IMG/VR virus record: IMGVR_UViG_3300043331_000816
Coordinates: 1-20,037 of that record
Origin: a virus
Length of the DNA stretch: 20,037 nucleotides
Strand: one strand, 5' to 3'
Shown here one piece after another: positions 12,895-19,867 of the stretch; the first letter of the stretch is position 1, and every line of letters starts with the position of its first letter. Under the pieces are notes generated by a model that saw only the letters and a list, made by a program, of their open reading frames with translations, was not told the origin of the DNA and ran no database searches. The position numbers were made by a program, and so were the translations under genes.

Positions 12895-14118
12895 GTGCCA
12901 GCGGGACGACGCCGGCCCCGGGGGCAGCGCCTCCGGTACCGGTACCACTTCACCGACTTCGTGTCCGGGACGTACCTCGGGGCGCTGCCCCTTCGCGACG
13001 CGAAACTGTCCGAGGTGCTGTCCGGCGCCTCCGACGGGTCCGGCGTCCTCCCCCTCGACGACCGCGCCGTCCGCCGGCAGGACCCGTTCCGGGCGACGAT
13101 CCCGCGCCGGTCCTGCTGTTGGGCGGAGCGGATCGTCCTCGACGAGGCGGACCGTGTCGTCTCCAGCTCCTACCCGTGGGCCGGGATCGTCCTCGGGCGG
13201 GAACGGTCCCGCTCCGGCCGGTCCCTCGCCCTGTCGATGGTCACCTGGCCCGGCTACTTTCAGCGCCGCCTCGTGCTCGATCAGACCCACATCCAGCGGG
13301 ACAAGTTCGCGATCTTCCGGGACCTCGTCACGGACGCGTGCCTTTACCCGCATTGGCTGAATGAGCAGTACCCGGCGCCGCTGCCCGACCCGGTCCCACT
13401 CCTGTCGACCGCGTACGAGCCGCTCAACCTGTCCGGTGTTCTCGCCGACCGCACGTACCTCGCCGCCGACCTGCGAACCGTGCTGGAGGAGTTGCGGTCC
13501 CTCGCCGCGTCCGGCGACGGGTTCGACTGGCGCATGTACCCGTGGCGCCGCGAGACCGGGCTGTTCGCGGTCGGGCTCGACCTCGGCTATCCGCGCCTCG
13601 GGCGGGTCGCCCCGCCCGACCTCGTGTGGTCCGACGACGAGGACGACCCGGCCGCCGGTGACCTGTTGGATTACACGATCAGCGAGAACGGCGCGGGCGT
13701 GGACAACTACCTTGTCGCCCTCGGCGAGGGGCAAGGGCCGACGCAGCTCCGCTCGACCGTCACCGCCGCCTATGTCGGCCGCGACGAGTTCGCCTACGGG
13801 TACCCGCTGTGGGAGTCCAGTGTGCGCGGCGGGACGCAGCAGATCCGCACGCAGGAAACCCTCGACGAGCAGACACGCGGGGCGATGCTCGCCGGGCTCC
13901 TGTCGGAGACGACCCTCACCGGCGTACGGGTCCGGGGCGACCTGACGCCGACCCTCGACCGGTGGAGCGTCGGCGACGACGGGACGTTCCGGATCGGTTC
14001 GACGACAACCGGCGAACCGACGACGATCGTCGGGCAGATCGTCGCCCGCACGATCGAACCTCCCGAGCAGGGCCGCCCCGAGCGGGTGACCCTCGACGTG
14101 CAAGGGACCGCCGCCTGA
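12895..14118 (+). CDS. Minor tail protein, baseplate/hub-like
   Basis: This 407-residue protein starts at GTG 12895, four bases after the endolysin stop, with only a weak AGAGG nearby. It begins with a basic stretch, then 'RYHFTDFVSGTYLGALPLRD', followed by 'KLSEVLSGASDGSGVLPLDD', 'SYPWAGIVLGRERS' and 'WPGYFQRRLV'. Its C-terminal half has 'ENGAGVDNYLVALGEGQG', 'YGYPLWESSV', 'DLTPTLDRWSVGDDGTF' and a closing 'RVTLDVQG'. The opening, with 'D...TG...LP' and an LS-x-x-L-x-G-x-x-x-G motif, is typical of actinophage minor tail proteins that form the hub next to Dit, comparable to phage-tail Tal/gp27-like proteins. Its stop overlaps the next ATG (TGATG). Confidence 0.75.
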   Translation: MPAGRRRPRGQRLRYRYHFTDFVSGTYLGALPLRDAKLSEVLSGASDGSGVLPLDDRAVRRQDPFRATIPRRSCCWAERIVLDEADRVVSSSYPWAGIVLGRERSRSGRSLALSMVTWPGYFQRRLVLDQTHIQRDKFAIFRDLVTDACLYPHWLNEQYPAPLPDPVPLLSTAYEPLNLSGVLADRTYLAADLRTVLEELRSLAASGDGFDWRMYPWRRETGLFAVGLDLGYPRLGRVAPPDLVWSDDEDDPAAGDLLDYTISENGAGVDNYLVALGEGQGPTQLRSTVTAAYVGRDEFAYGYPLWESSVRGGTQQIRTQETLDEQTRGAMLAGLLSETTLTGVRVRGDLTPTLDRWSVGDDGTFRIGSTTTGEPTTIVGQIVARTIEPPEQGRPERVTLDVQGTAA

Positions 14119-14714
14119 TGCCCGCCCCGTCGTCGTTCTCCCTGGAGCAGCAGCTCGCCGACCTCCGCGAGGAGGTCCGCTCCCTGTCGTCGGGCAACCC
14201 GGCGAACCGGACCTCCGTCACGAACGCCGAGGGCCGGTTCGTCGAGCTGCCCGCGCTCGCGTTCGGGCAGGCCGCCGCCGCCGACAACGGGCTGGTCGAG
14301 CTGTGGGGCGTCGCGAACGCCGGCCCGGGCTCCGCCGGGTGGGCGGTCGGGTTGCCCGCCGTGTGGGTTCGGGTGACAGGTGGCCGGCTCCGCGTCGACG
14401 TGGCCGGCGCCCTGTCCGCCTCGGGGAACAAATGCTCCGCGTTCCTGTCCTACCGGGTGAGCGGACCGGCGGAAACCCAGGGGGGGGCGACGCCTGTGGT
14501 TGCCGTCCCCCCGGCGTACGACCGGTCCGTCGAGGTCCAGCACTCCCATTCCGGGCAGGATCAGCGCGCCGCCGCGTCGACGTTCGGGTTGCACGAGGGG
14601 CTCGCGGAGGGGTGGTACCGCGTCGAGACTATGTACGCCCTCTCCTATTCGGGCAGCTCGCTCACGCCGTACGGGTCGTTCCAGAACCGGCGCCTCGCCG
14701 CGACGCCGTACTGA
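14118..14714 (+). CDS. Small minor tail protein with N-terminal coiled coil
   Basis: This 198-residue protein starts at ATG 14118, overlapping the previous stop by one base. Residues 8-24 (SLEQQLADLREEVRSLS) look like a short coiled coil for trimer formation. The rest is beta-rich: 'GWAVGLPAVWVRVTGGRLRV', 'DVAGALSASGNKCSAFLSYR', 'WYRVETMYALSYSG', ending 'FQNRRLAATPY'. That is the plan of small fibre or baseplate-tip proteins. It is the last structural gene in the window and converges on the HNH gene with only two bases between the stop codons. No enzymatic motif is seen. Confidence 0.7.
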   Translation: MPAPSSFSLEQQLADLREEVRSLSSGNPANRTSVTNAEGRFVELPALAFGQAAAADNGLVELWGVANAGPGSAGWAVGLPAVWVRVTGGRLRVDVAGALSASGNKCSAFLSYRVSGPAETQGGATPVVAVPPAYDRSVEVQHSHSGQDQRAAASTFGLHEGLAEGWYRVETMYALSYSGSSLTPYGSFQNRRLAATPY

Positions 14715-14716
14715 CC

Positions 14717-15100
14717 TCACCGGACCGGCAGCACGCCGCCGTCATCGTCGAGGAACACGAACCCGAGCCCGGCGAGGCGGACCGGGATCGAACCCGGCTC
14801 GTCGACGTTGCTCGACACGAGCAGCCCGAGGGGGCGACTCCAGTCCGGCGACCCGTGGACGGACCGGCCCGGAACGCCGTCGAGGACGAGCCCGGGATCG
14901 CCGAACAGGTGGACCCGGGCGAGCAGGGCGACGACGTTCGACGGCGCCTGCTGGTTCGGTCGGCTCGTCCCCCCGCGCCCGCCCGGCCGCCGGTGGTGCA
15001 TGTGCCACGCGCCGTCGAGGTCGCCGAGCGGGGCACCCGTGACCGCGCACCTCCCGCCCTGCCGTTCCCACGCGATCCGCCGCAACTCGCGAGCCCGCAT
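14717..15100 (-). CDS. HNH endonuclease
   Basis: This 127-residue minus-strand protein starts at ATG 15100, with GGGAGG 8-13 bases upstream. Residues about 10-65 form a small HNH domain: Cys18 in 'QGGRCAVTGAPL', the His-His pair at 35-36 in 'AWHMHHRRPGGRGG', Asn55 in 'PSNVVAL' and His64 in 'ARVH'. The C-terminal half (SRPLGLLVSSNVDEPGSIPV, then RLAGLGFVFLDDDGGVLPV) matches a family common in Streptomyces-type phages. The second Cys-x-x-Cys found in many relatives is replaced (ALLARVH), so zinc binding may be reduced. It may act in DNA packaging, recombination or as a free-standing homing enzyme. Its start lies at the edge of the promoter-like repeat at 15100-15152. Confidence 0.85.
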   Translation of the reverse strand: MRARELRRIAWERQGGRCAVTGAPLGDLDGAWHMHHRRPGGRGGTSRPNQQAPSNVVALLARVHLFGDPGLVLDGVPGRSVHGSPDWSRPLGLLVSSNVDEPGSIPVRLAGLGFVFLDDDGGVLPVR

Positions 15101-15152
15101 CCCCCGCGCCTCCCGTTCGCCGTGTATAAAGAGGGGGCAAGTATCCCACGCC
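15100..15152 (+). promoter_or_regulatory. Promoter-like repeat, copy 1 (upstream of RHH/ERF operon)
   Basis: The element has TCCCCCGCGCC (15100-15110), then TTCGCCGTGTATAAA (15116-15130), a G-rich run ending GGGGGCA, and TCCCACGCC (15144-15152). The blocks match 18553-18604 with nearly identical spacing. TATAAA at 15125-15130 could be a -10 box. It lies 14 bases before GTG 15167 and at the start of the divergent HNH gene, so it may control both sides. Confidence 0.65.
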
Positions 15153-15166
15153 CCGAGGAGGTCCTC

Positions 15167-15382
15167 GTGTCCGACACCGCGCGCCCGTTGCGTGCGGGAC
15201 GCCCGCCGAAGGTCGAGGGGGGGCTGTCGATGCGCTGGTGGCTGTACGTCAACCCGGAGCAGCGGCGCCTCGCCGAGGAGCGAGCCGCCCGCGACGGCGT
15301 CCTCCTGCCCGACGTGCTCCGGTCCTACCTCGACGCCTACGCCGCCGGCTCGATCCCCGCGTCCCCCGCCCTGGAGGCATGA
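15167..15382 (+). CDS. Small ribbon-helix-helix-like protein
   Basis: This 71-residue protein starts at GTG 15167, with GAGGAG (15155-15160) six bases upstream. After a basic 'LRAGRPPKVEGG' arm it has a short strand 'SMRWWLYVN', helix 'PEQRRLAEERAARDG', a turn, and helix 'LLPDVLRSYLDAYAAG'. This strand-helix-helix order, preceded by a basic arm, is the layout of ribbon-helix-helix (CopG/MetJ-type) DNA-binding dimers. It leads the ERF operon directly after the repeated promoter-like element, so it may autoregulate that promoter. The fold is inferred from pattern only. Confidence 0.65.
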   Translation: MSDTARPLRAGRPPKVEGGLSMRWWLYVNPEQRRLAEERAARDGVLLPDVLRSYLDAYAAGSIPASPALEA

Positions 15383-16344
15383 TGCCTGCCCGAACCGACA
15401 CCGCCCGCACCCGTCCCGAGCCCGCCGGCGAACCGCCGCCGACGACGATCGACCCGCCGCCGACGCCCGTCGAGGACCTCCCCGCCCCCGAGCCGGCACC
15501 CGAGCCCGGGCCGACCGTCCGCGACGCCGTCGCCGCCGGCGCCCTCGGGCAGGGCGCCCTCCTCGGCGCCGCCGGCCCGGACGCCCCGTACAACGGTCCG
15601 ATCCCCGGCGTGTTCGACGGACCGCCGCCGCCCGTGTTCGGGCTCGCCCCCGAGCACACGCCCGACGACGAGCCGCGCCGCGACGACTACCCGCTGTCGG
15701 CCGCCGAGGCGCTCGCCGAGGTGTTCCGCCGCGTCCAGCCCATCGCGAAGGGCCGGCAGGCGGAGGCGAAGGCTGGCGGGTACTCGTTCCGGGGGATCGA
15801 CGACGTGTACGCCGCCCTACACGACCTGTTCGCCGAGGTCGGGCTCGTCGTCCTCCCGTCGACGATCGACCGTGAACGCGAGCAGCGCCCCCGGACCTCC
15901 GGCTCCGGGTACAACTACGTGACGCACGTCCACATCCGCCTCCGGTTCCTCGCCGCCGACGGGTCCTCGGAGGAGCTGGACGGGTGGGGCGAGGGCGCCG
16001 ACACCGGCGACAAATCCACCGGCAAGGCGTACTCGCAGGCGATCAAGAGCGCCCTACTGGCCGCGTTCCTGATCCCGACGGAGGCGTCCGCCGCCGACGA
16101 CCCGGACCGGACGAACTCCGAGGCGTCCCGGACGTTCTCCCCGCAGGAGGTCGAGCGCGCCTCCCGCGCCCTCGCCGCCGGCCGCGAGGCGACGACGTTC
16201 GACGCCCTCGTGAACGTCCGCCGCCGCGCCTCCGAGCTGCTCGCCGTGCCCCTCACCTCCGACGGCGTCCTCGCGCCCCTGGAGGTCCACCTCGACGGGC
16301 TCCGCCGCGCCCTGGAGTCCCGCGTCCCGGGTGAACAGTCGTGA
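15382..16344 (+). CDS. erf: ERF-family single-strand annealing recombinase
   Basis: This 320-residue protein starts at ATG 15382, with GGAGG four bases upstream; the adjacent ATG at 15379 is too close to that site. Residues 1-100 are a Pro/Ala/Asp-rich disordered arm, longer than in most family members. Residues 103-245 carry the ERF signature: 'FRRVQPIAKGRQAEAKAGGY' with 'SFRGIDDVYAALHDLFAEVG' (135-154), 'NYVTHVHIRLRFLAADG' (178-194), and 'GEGADTGDKSTGKAYSQAIK' with 'SALLAAFLIPTEA' (204-235). ERF proteins anneal complementary single strands during phage recombination and circularisation. The SSB gene lies downstream in the same operon. A helical C-terminal tail follows. Family assignment is strong. 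Confidence 0.93.
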   Translation: MPARTDTARTRPEPAGEPPPTTIDPPPTPVEDLPAPEPAPEPGPTVRDAVAAGALGQGALLGAAGPDAPYNGPIPGVFDGPPPPVFGLAPEHTPDDEPRRDDYPLSAAEALAEVFRRVQPIAKGRQAEAKAGGYSFRGIDDVYAALHDLFAEVGLVVLPSTIDREREQRPRTSGSGYNYVTHVHIRLRFLAADGSSEELDGWGEGADTGDKSTGKAYSQAIKSALLAAFLIPTEASAADDPDRTNSEASRTFSPQEVERASRALAAGREATTFDALVNVRRRASELLAVPLTSDGVLAPLEVHLDGLRRALESRVPGEQS

Positions 16345-17045
16345 CCGTCGTCGAACCGGACGACCTGCCCGCCGAGTACGGCGTCGACGAGCAGGCGGAG
16401 ACCCTCGCCGACGGCGAGCCCCCCGCCCTGGAGGGGACGATCGGACTCGTCGAGGAGCTGCCCGACGGCGTGATGCCCGACGGGACGACCGCGCCGCAGT
16501 GTCCGCACCCGGCGCCGTCCCGCCGGCTCGTCGACGGCGAGCAGGTCTGCTCGGACTGTTGGGAGGTCGTCTCCGTCCCGCAGGCGATCGTCCCCCGCGA
16601 CCGGCCGGGCGCCGTCGACCCGACCGCCCGCGAGGGCGACGCCCGGGCGACCGGCGGACTCCGGCACATCACCACGAACCCGGACGCGACCTCCCGCCCG
16701 TACACGCCCGAGGAGGTCGAACGCGAAATCGTCGACACCCTCGACCGGATCGAGCGGGGTGCCGGGTTCCTCACCACGAAAGAGGAGCAGCGGGGCGCCG
16801 CGAAGCTGGAGTACGAACTCGCCTACGCCCGCGCCCTGATCCGCTCGACCGGCCGGTCGCAGGAGCAGCGGAACGCGGAGGCGATCATCGCGTGCGAGGA
16901 GCTGTACGAACGCTGGCAGCTCCTGGAGCTGACCTGTCGCACGGCGCGGGAGGGGATGCACAACCTTCGGGCGAAGCTGTCCGGGACGCAGTCCGTCCTC
17001 CGGTCCGTCGGCGACGCCCTCCGGGGCGGAGGCGGGTACCGGTGA
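16341..17045 (+). CDS. Recombination-cluster protein with zinc-ribbon-like motif and helical domain
   Basis: This 234-residue protein starts at GTG 16341, overlapping the ERF stop (GTGA). The N-terminal 45 residues are acidic. Residues 54-73 hold Cys-x-His-x13-Cys-x2-Cys (CPHPAPSRRLVDGEQVCSDC), a likely single zinc site. The C-terminal half is helical: 'EEVEREIVDTLDRIERGAGF', 'YELAYARALIRSTGRSQEQR', 'YERWQLLELTCRTAREGMHN' and 'LRAKLSGTQSVLRSV'. That helical pattern is common in phage proteins encoded next to ERF/RecT-type recombinases, though I know no proven function. It probably assists recombination or binds SSB or ERF; that is inference from position. Confidence 0.75.
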   Translation: MTVVEPDDLPAEYGVDEQAETLADGEPPALEGTIGLVEELPDGVMPDGTTAPQCPHPAPSRRLVDGEQVCSDCWEVVSVPQAIVPRDRPGAVDPTAREGDARATGGLRHITTNPDATSRPYTPEEVEREIVDTLDRIERGAGFLTTKEEQRGAAKLEYELAYARALIRSTGRSQEQRNAEAIIACEELYERWQLLELTCRTAREGMHNLRAKLSGTQSVLRSVGDALRGGGGYR

Positions 17046-17629
17046 CCGCCGGCGAGCTGAACCTCGGACCCGCCCGCCTGTCCGAGGCGGACCGGATCGA
17101 GGCCCGCCGCGAGGCGGACGAGGAGACCGTCCGCGAGGCCGCCTCGTTCCCCGTGTACGAGCTGCCCGCGTTCGTCCGCGACCGGTACCCGAACCTCGAC
17201 CTCGCCGACCCGTCGACGTGGCCGGAGCCGGACCGATGCACCGACGGCCGGCCGTACGGGTTCCAGGCGTACGGCGGGCTCGTCGACCGAACGGACCGCG
17301 CGGGGATCGTCGAGGACCGGTGGCGCCGGTACCTCGCCGCCCTCGACTCGTCGTCCTCGGACCGCTGGACCCGACACGACCTCGGCTGCCGGAACCGCTG
17401 GAGGCACGAGGACTCGCGCCTCTGTGGGACGCACGACAAGCCGTGGCGCGAGGCGATCGCGAACGCCCGGAGGCGCGCTGCCCGGAACGCCCGCGAGCTG
17501 GCGCACCGCGACCTCGCGAAGCAGCTCGGGGCGTACGGGATCGTCGCCGACGGGTTCCCGGACTCCGTCCGCCTCCAGGCCGACGCCGTCCGCGACCTCC
17601 TCCGGCTCCTCGCGGAACGGTCGTCGTGA
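17042..17629 (+). CDS. Hypothetical protein with short Cys/His motif
   Basis: This 195-residue protein starts at GTG 17042, overlapping the preceding stop by four bases. It has an acidic, helical N-terminus (SEADRIEARREADEETVREA), a middle part with 'RCTDGRPYGFQAYGGLVDRT', and Cys-x5-His-x5-Cys-x2-His at about residues 117-132 (CRNRWRHEDSRLCGTH). The last of these looks like the small 'Cxx...Gxx-C..H' zinc knuckle of some phage DNA-processing proteins. A basic helical C-terminus follows (ANARRRAARNARELAHRDLA). Its place in the ERF-SSB operon suggests a DNA-related job. No family is recognised. Confidence 0.68.
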   Translation: MTAGELNLGPARLSEADRIEARREADEETVREAASFPVYELPAFVRDRYPNLDLADPSTWPEPDRCTDGRPYGFQAYGGLVDRTDRAGIVEDRWRRYLAALDSSSSDRWTRHDLGCRNRWRHEDSRLCGTHDKPWREAIANARRRAARNARELAHRDLAKQLGAYGIVADGFPDSVRLQADAVRDLLRLLAERSS

Positions 17630-17940
17630 CCGGCCGCGAGGGTCCCGGCCCGGAGCGCCCCGGCCCGGACTACCCGCCCGAATGGGACGCCGAGCCCGAC
17701 GAGGACGATCCCGAGCGCCCGTGCGGGCTGTGCGGGCTCGTCCCCCGCGAGGGCGAGCAGCACCGCGCCGTGTTCGCCGTCGGGCAGACCGGCGAGGACG
17801 CCGAGGAGGTCTGCCTCGGACCCGACCGCCGGCAGCTCGATTACGCCCCGCTGCCGGGCGCCGAGCCGGCCGCGTGGGGACCGCCCCCCGGGCCGGACCC
17901 GTGGTCGACGGCGGGACCCGTCCCCCCGCCCCCGTTCTAA
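17626..17940 (+). CDS. Hypothetical Pro-rich protein with Cys motif and SSB-like C-terminus
   Basis: This 104-residue protein starts at GTG 17626, overlapping the previous stop (GTGA). It is acidic and Pro-rich, with a 'CGLCGL' Cys-x2-Cys pair near residue 33 and a further His and Cys (QHRAVF, EEVCLG) that could complete a zinc site. Its last residues are '[14 protein letters not shown]'. The SSB encoded next ends '[20 protein letters not shown]', and 17 bases (17894-17910 and 18399-18415) are identical. It may bind partners of SSB through that tail, or the 3' end may have been copied from the SSB gene. No family is recognised. Confidence 0.65.
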   Translation: MTGREGPGPERPGPDYPPEWDAEPDEDDPERPCGLCGLVPREGEQHRAVFAVGQTGEDAEEVCLGPDRRQLDYAPLPGAEPAAWGPPPGPDPWSTAGPVPPPPF

Positions 17941-17948
17941 CCGTTCGA

Positions 17949-17956
17949 TCCCACGC
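17949..17956 (+). promoter_or_regulatory. TCCCACGC start-associated motif before ssb
   Basis: TTCGATCCCACGC at 17944-17956 resembles TTCGTCCCACGC upstream of the minus-strand cassette and the end of the promoter-like repeats. It is in the only sizeable gap of the ERF operon. No -10 box is obvious here, and an 8-base match alone could be chance. Confidence 0.25.
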
Positions 17957-17983
17957 ACAACCGACGAGACAGGAGCACACCTC

Positions 17984-18463
17984 ATGGCAGGCGAAACCGT
18001 GGTGACCGTGATCGGGAACCTCGCGAGCGACCCGGAACTCCGGTTCACCCCGTCGGGGGCAGCGGTCGCGAACTTCACCGTCGCGTCCACGCCCCGCACG
18101 TTCGACAAGCAGTCGCAGGAGTGGCGCGACGGCGAGACCCTGTGGATGCGCTGCTCCGTGTGGCGCGAGCAGGCGGAGAACGCCGCCGAGTCCCTCACGA
18201 AGGGGACCCGCGTCGTCGTGACCGGCCGCCTCACGCAACGATCATGGGAGGACAAGGAATCCGGGCAGAAGCGGACCGCCGTCGAACTCCAGGTCGACGA
18301 GGTCGCCCCGTCCCTCCGGTACGCGCAGGCAACCGTCCGCCGCACGACCCGAGGCAACTCCGGCGGGGGAGGCGGGGGCGGGTTCGGCGGGGGCGCCTCG
18401 GACCCGTGGTCGACGCCGGTCGGCGCCGGAGCCGGCGGGTACCCGGATGAGCCGCCGTTCTAG
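17984..18463 (+). CDS. ssb: Single-stranded DNA-binding protein
   Basis: This 159-residue protein starts at ATG 17984, with AGGAG (17971-17975) eight bases upstream. Residues 4-115 are a bacterial-type OB fold: '[20 protein letters not shown]', '[12 protein letters not shown]', '[20 protein letters not shown]', '[15 protein letters not shown]' and '[20 protein letters not shown]'. A Gly-rich linker (124-138) leads to the acidic tail ending in 'DEPPF', which recruits replication and repair partners in this family. The protein coats single strands during replication and assists ERF annealing. A 43-base gap upstream contains TCCCACGC, a motif shared with other starts. A strong terminator follows. 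Confidence 0.96.
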   Translation: MAGETVVTVIGNLASDPELRFTPSGAAVANFTVASTPRTFDKQSQEWRDGETLWMRCSVWREQAENAAESLTKGTRVVVTGRLTQRSWEDKESGQKRTAVELQVDEVAPSLRYAQATVRRTTRGNSGGGGGGGFGGGASDPWSTPVGAGAGGYPDEPPF

Positions 18464-18494
18464 GCTGACCTCCCGCGCCCTGTCCCCGCGCCGC

Positions 18495-18533
18495 ACGAGC
18501 CCTCGTCCTCCACTCCGGAGGGCGGGGGCTCGT
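18495..18533 (+). terminator. Long terminator hairpin after ssb
   Basis: Bases 18495-18511 pair with 18517-18533 as a continuous 17-bp stem around a 5-base loop (18512-18516). Only two pairs are G-T wobbles, at 18503/18525 and 18506/18522. It starts 31 bases after the SSB stop and precedes a new promoter-like element, so it most likely ends the ERF-SSB transcript. Confidence 0.85.
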
Positions 18534-18552
18534 CGCGTGTCCGGGGAGCCGG

Positions 18553-18604
18553 TCCCCCGCGCCCCGGGTTCGCCGTGTATAAAGGGGGGGCACCGTCCCA
18601 CGCC
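18553..18604 (+). promoter_or_regulatory. Promoter-like repeat, copy 2 (upstream of DUF4192-like gene)
   Basis: The blocks TCCCCCGCGCC (18553-18563), TTCGCCGTGTATAAA (18569-18583), a 7-G run plus CA, and TCCCACGCC (18596-18604) match the element at 15100-15152. It lies between a terminator and a gene start (ATG 18624, AGGAG at 18610-18614), the expected place for a promoter. TATAAA at 18578-18583 could be the -10 box; no -35 consensus is seen. Confidence 0.7.
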
Positions 18605-18623
18605 TACCTGAGGAGCCGCCCTC

Positions 18624-19046
18624 ATGCTCGACCCGCCCCCGCCCGCCGCCGTCGTCGCGAGCCTGCCCGAATGGCTCGGGCGCCGACCGATCGCCGGGGA
18701 GACCGTCCTCGTCGGGTTCGCCGAGTACGACGACACCCGATGCGTGACGATCACCCTCGACCCGAACCGCGAGCCGACCGACGAGGTCGCCGCGCTCCGG
18801 CAGGCGGTTGTCGACGGCGCGACCGACCTCGTCCTCGTCGCCGTCACCGGCGCCGAGTCCCCCGCGCTGGACCTCACCCTCCAGTGGATCGCCGCCGGGG
18901 CGCTCCGGTACGGGCTCGCCGTCGCCGGCGTGCTCCTGATCGTCCCCCCGCAACGCGACCGCCCCGGCTACTGGCGCACCCTGCCGGCCGCCGAGCAGTA
19001 CCCGCTCCCCCCGTCCTACGCCCGCATGACCGAGGAGACTCTGTGA
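18624..19046 (+). CDS. DUF4192-like protein
   Basis: This 140-residue protein starts at ATG 18624, with AGGAG nine bases upstream. The sequence 'VVASLPEWLGRRPIAGETVL' with 'VGFAEYDDTRCVTITLD', later 'GATDLVLVAVTGAE' and 'ALRYGLAVAGVLLIV', resembles the start of DUF4192 proteins, which read roughly 'LPYLLGFxPxDSLVxVGL' with Rossmann-like strands. DUF4192 is widespread in actinobacteria and occurs in their phages; its function is unknown. This copy would be short for the family. It opens a new operon after the SSB terminator, and its stop overlaps the next gene (GTGA). The assignment is from memory of the family pattern. Confidence 0.6.
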   Translation: MLDPPPPAAVVASLPEWLGRRPIAGETVLVGFAEYDDTRCVTITLDPNREPTDEVAALRQAVVDGATDLVLVAVTGAESPALDLTLQWIAAGALRYGLAVAGVLLIVPPQRDRPGYWRTLPAAEQYPLPPSYARMTEETL

Positions 19047-19867
19047 CCGACACGACCGCCCCGACCGAGGAGTACGTCGAGCAGGAGGCGACGAACCTCC
19101 CCGCCCCGATCGGCGGACCCGACGGGCAGCTCGACGCCGACGCGCTCCGCGAGCTGGCGCCCCGCCTCCGCCGCGACCTGATCGCCGCCCTCCGGAACGC
19201 CGCGACGCAGGTCCGGCAGGCGCGCGGGACCGTCGTCGTCCCCGAGGACACGTACGACCTCGTCCGCCGCGTCGTCTCCGCCGGCGAGTCCCTCCGGTCC
19301 GTCCGCGACGCGTTCGACGCCGCCGCCCGGGAGGCGGACGCGATCGCCGAGGAGGAGGCGCTCGCCGTGTCCGGCGCCGAGCTGGACGGGATGTTGACCG
19401 CGTCCCTGTTCGTCCCGGACGGCGCCGGGCAGCGGATCGCCGTCCGCGCGGACTACGCGGCCGGCTCGTCCGCGTGGGACGTGCCGACCCTCGTCGCGTG
19501 GCTGATCGACGACGAGGTCGACAACCTCAACGGCGAGCGTCGCGCCGAGGCTCGCCGGGCGCGCGAGCAGCGGCAGGCCGCCGCCGACCCGAACGCCGAG
19601 GGGATCGAGCCCGGCCCGCGCGACCCGGTCGAGGTCGCCGCCGAGCTGGCGTATTACGAGGTCGACGTGCGGTCCGTTGCACACGAGGTCGTCGTCCGCC
19701 TCCTCCAGCTCGGGAAGTACACGCCAGCCGCCCGCGAGGTCGAGGCGCTCCGGAAGCGCCTCGCCGAGCAGCAGCGCGACTCCGACGCCGCCGTGATTCG
19801 GCAGGTCCGGTCCGTCGGCCCGCGCACGTACCGGGGCGTCAAGATCACCCGCGAGGAGACGAAGTGA
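19043..19867 (+). CDS. Hypothetical helical protein
   Basis: This 274-residue protein starts at GTG 19043, overlapping the DUF4192-like stop by four bases. It is mostly helical and highly charged, with 'ALRELAPRLRRDLIAALRNA', 'YDLVRRVVSAGESLRSVRDA', a less charged centre 'MLTASLFVPDGAGQRIAVRA', 'VPTLVAWLIDDEVDNLNGER', and a C-terminal helical pair ending in 'RQVRSVGPRTYRGVKI'. No enzymatic motif, membrane segment or known domain is recognised. Its stop overlaps the next GTG. It is probably co-translated with its neighbours; no function is proposed. Confidence 0.65.
   Translation: MTDTTAPTEEYVEQEATNLPAPIGGPDGQLDADALRELAPRLRRDLIAALRNAATQVRQARGTVVVPEDTYDLVRRVVSAGESLRSVRDAFDAAAREADAIAEEEALAVSGAELDGMLTASLFVPDGAGQRIAVRADYAAGSSAWDVPTLVAWLIDDEVDNLNGERRAEARRAREQRQAAADPNAEGIEPGPRDPVEVAAELAYYEVDVRSVAHEVVVRLLQLGKYTPAAREVEALRKRLAEQQRDSDAAVIRQVRSVGPRTYRGVKITREETK

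Noticed and set aside
15067-15074. TCCCACGC as a fifth regulatory motif copy
   Set aside because: It lies inside the HNH coding sequence and lacks the flanking blocks, so it is best explained by chance.
15101-15499. N-terminal extension of the HNH protein to 15499
   Set aside because: It is antisense to the RHH-like and ERF genes and passes through the promoter-like repeat; ATG 15100 precedes the conserved HNH sequence.
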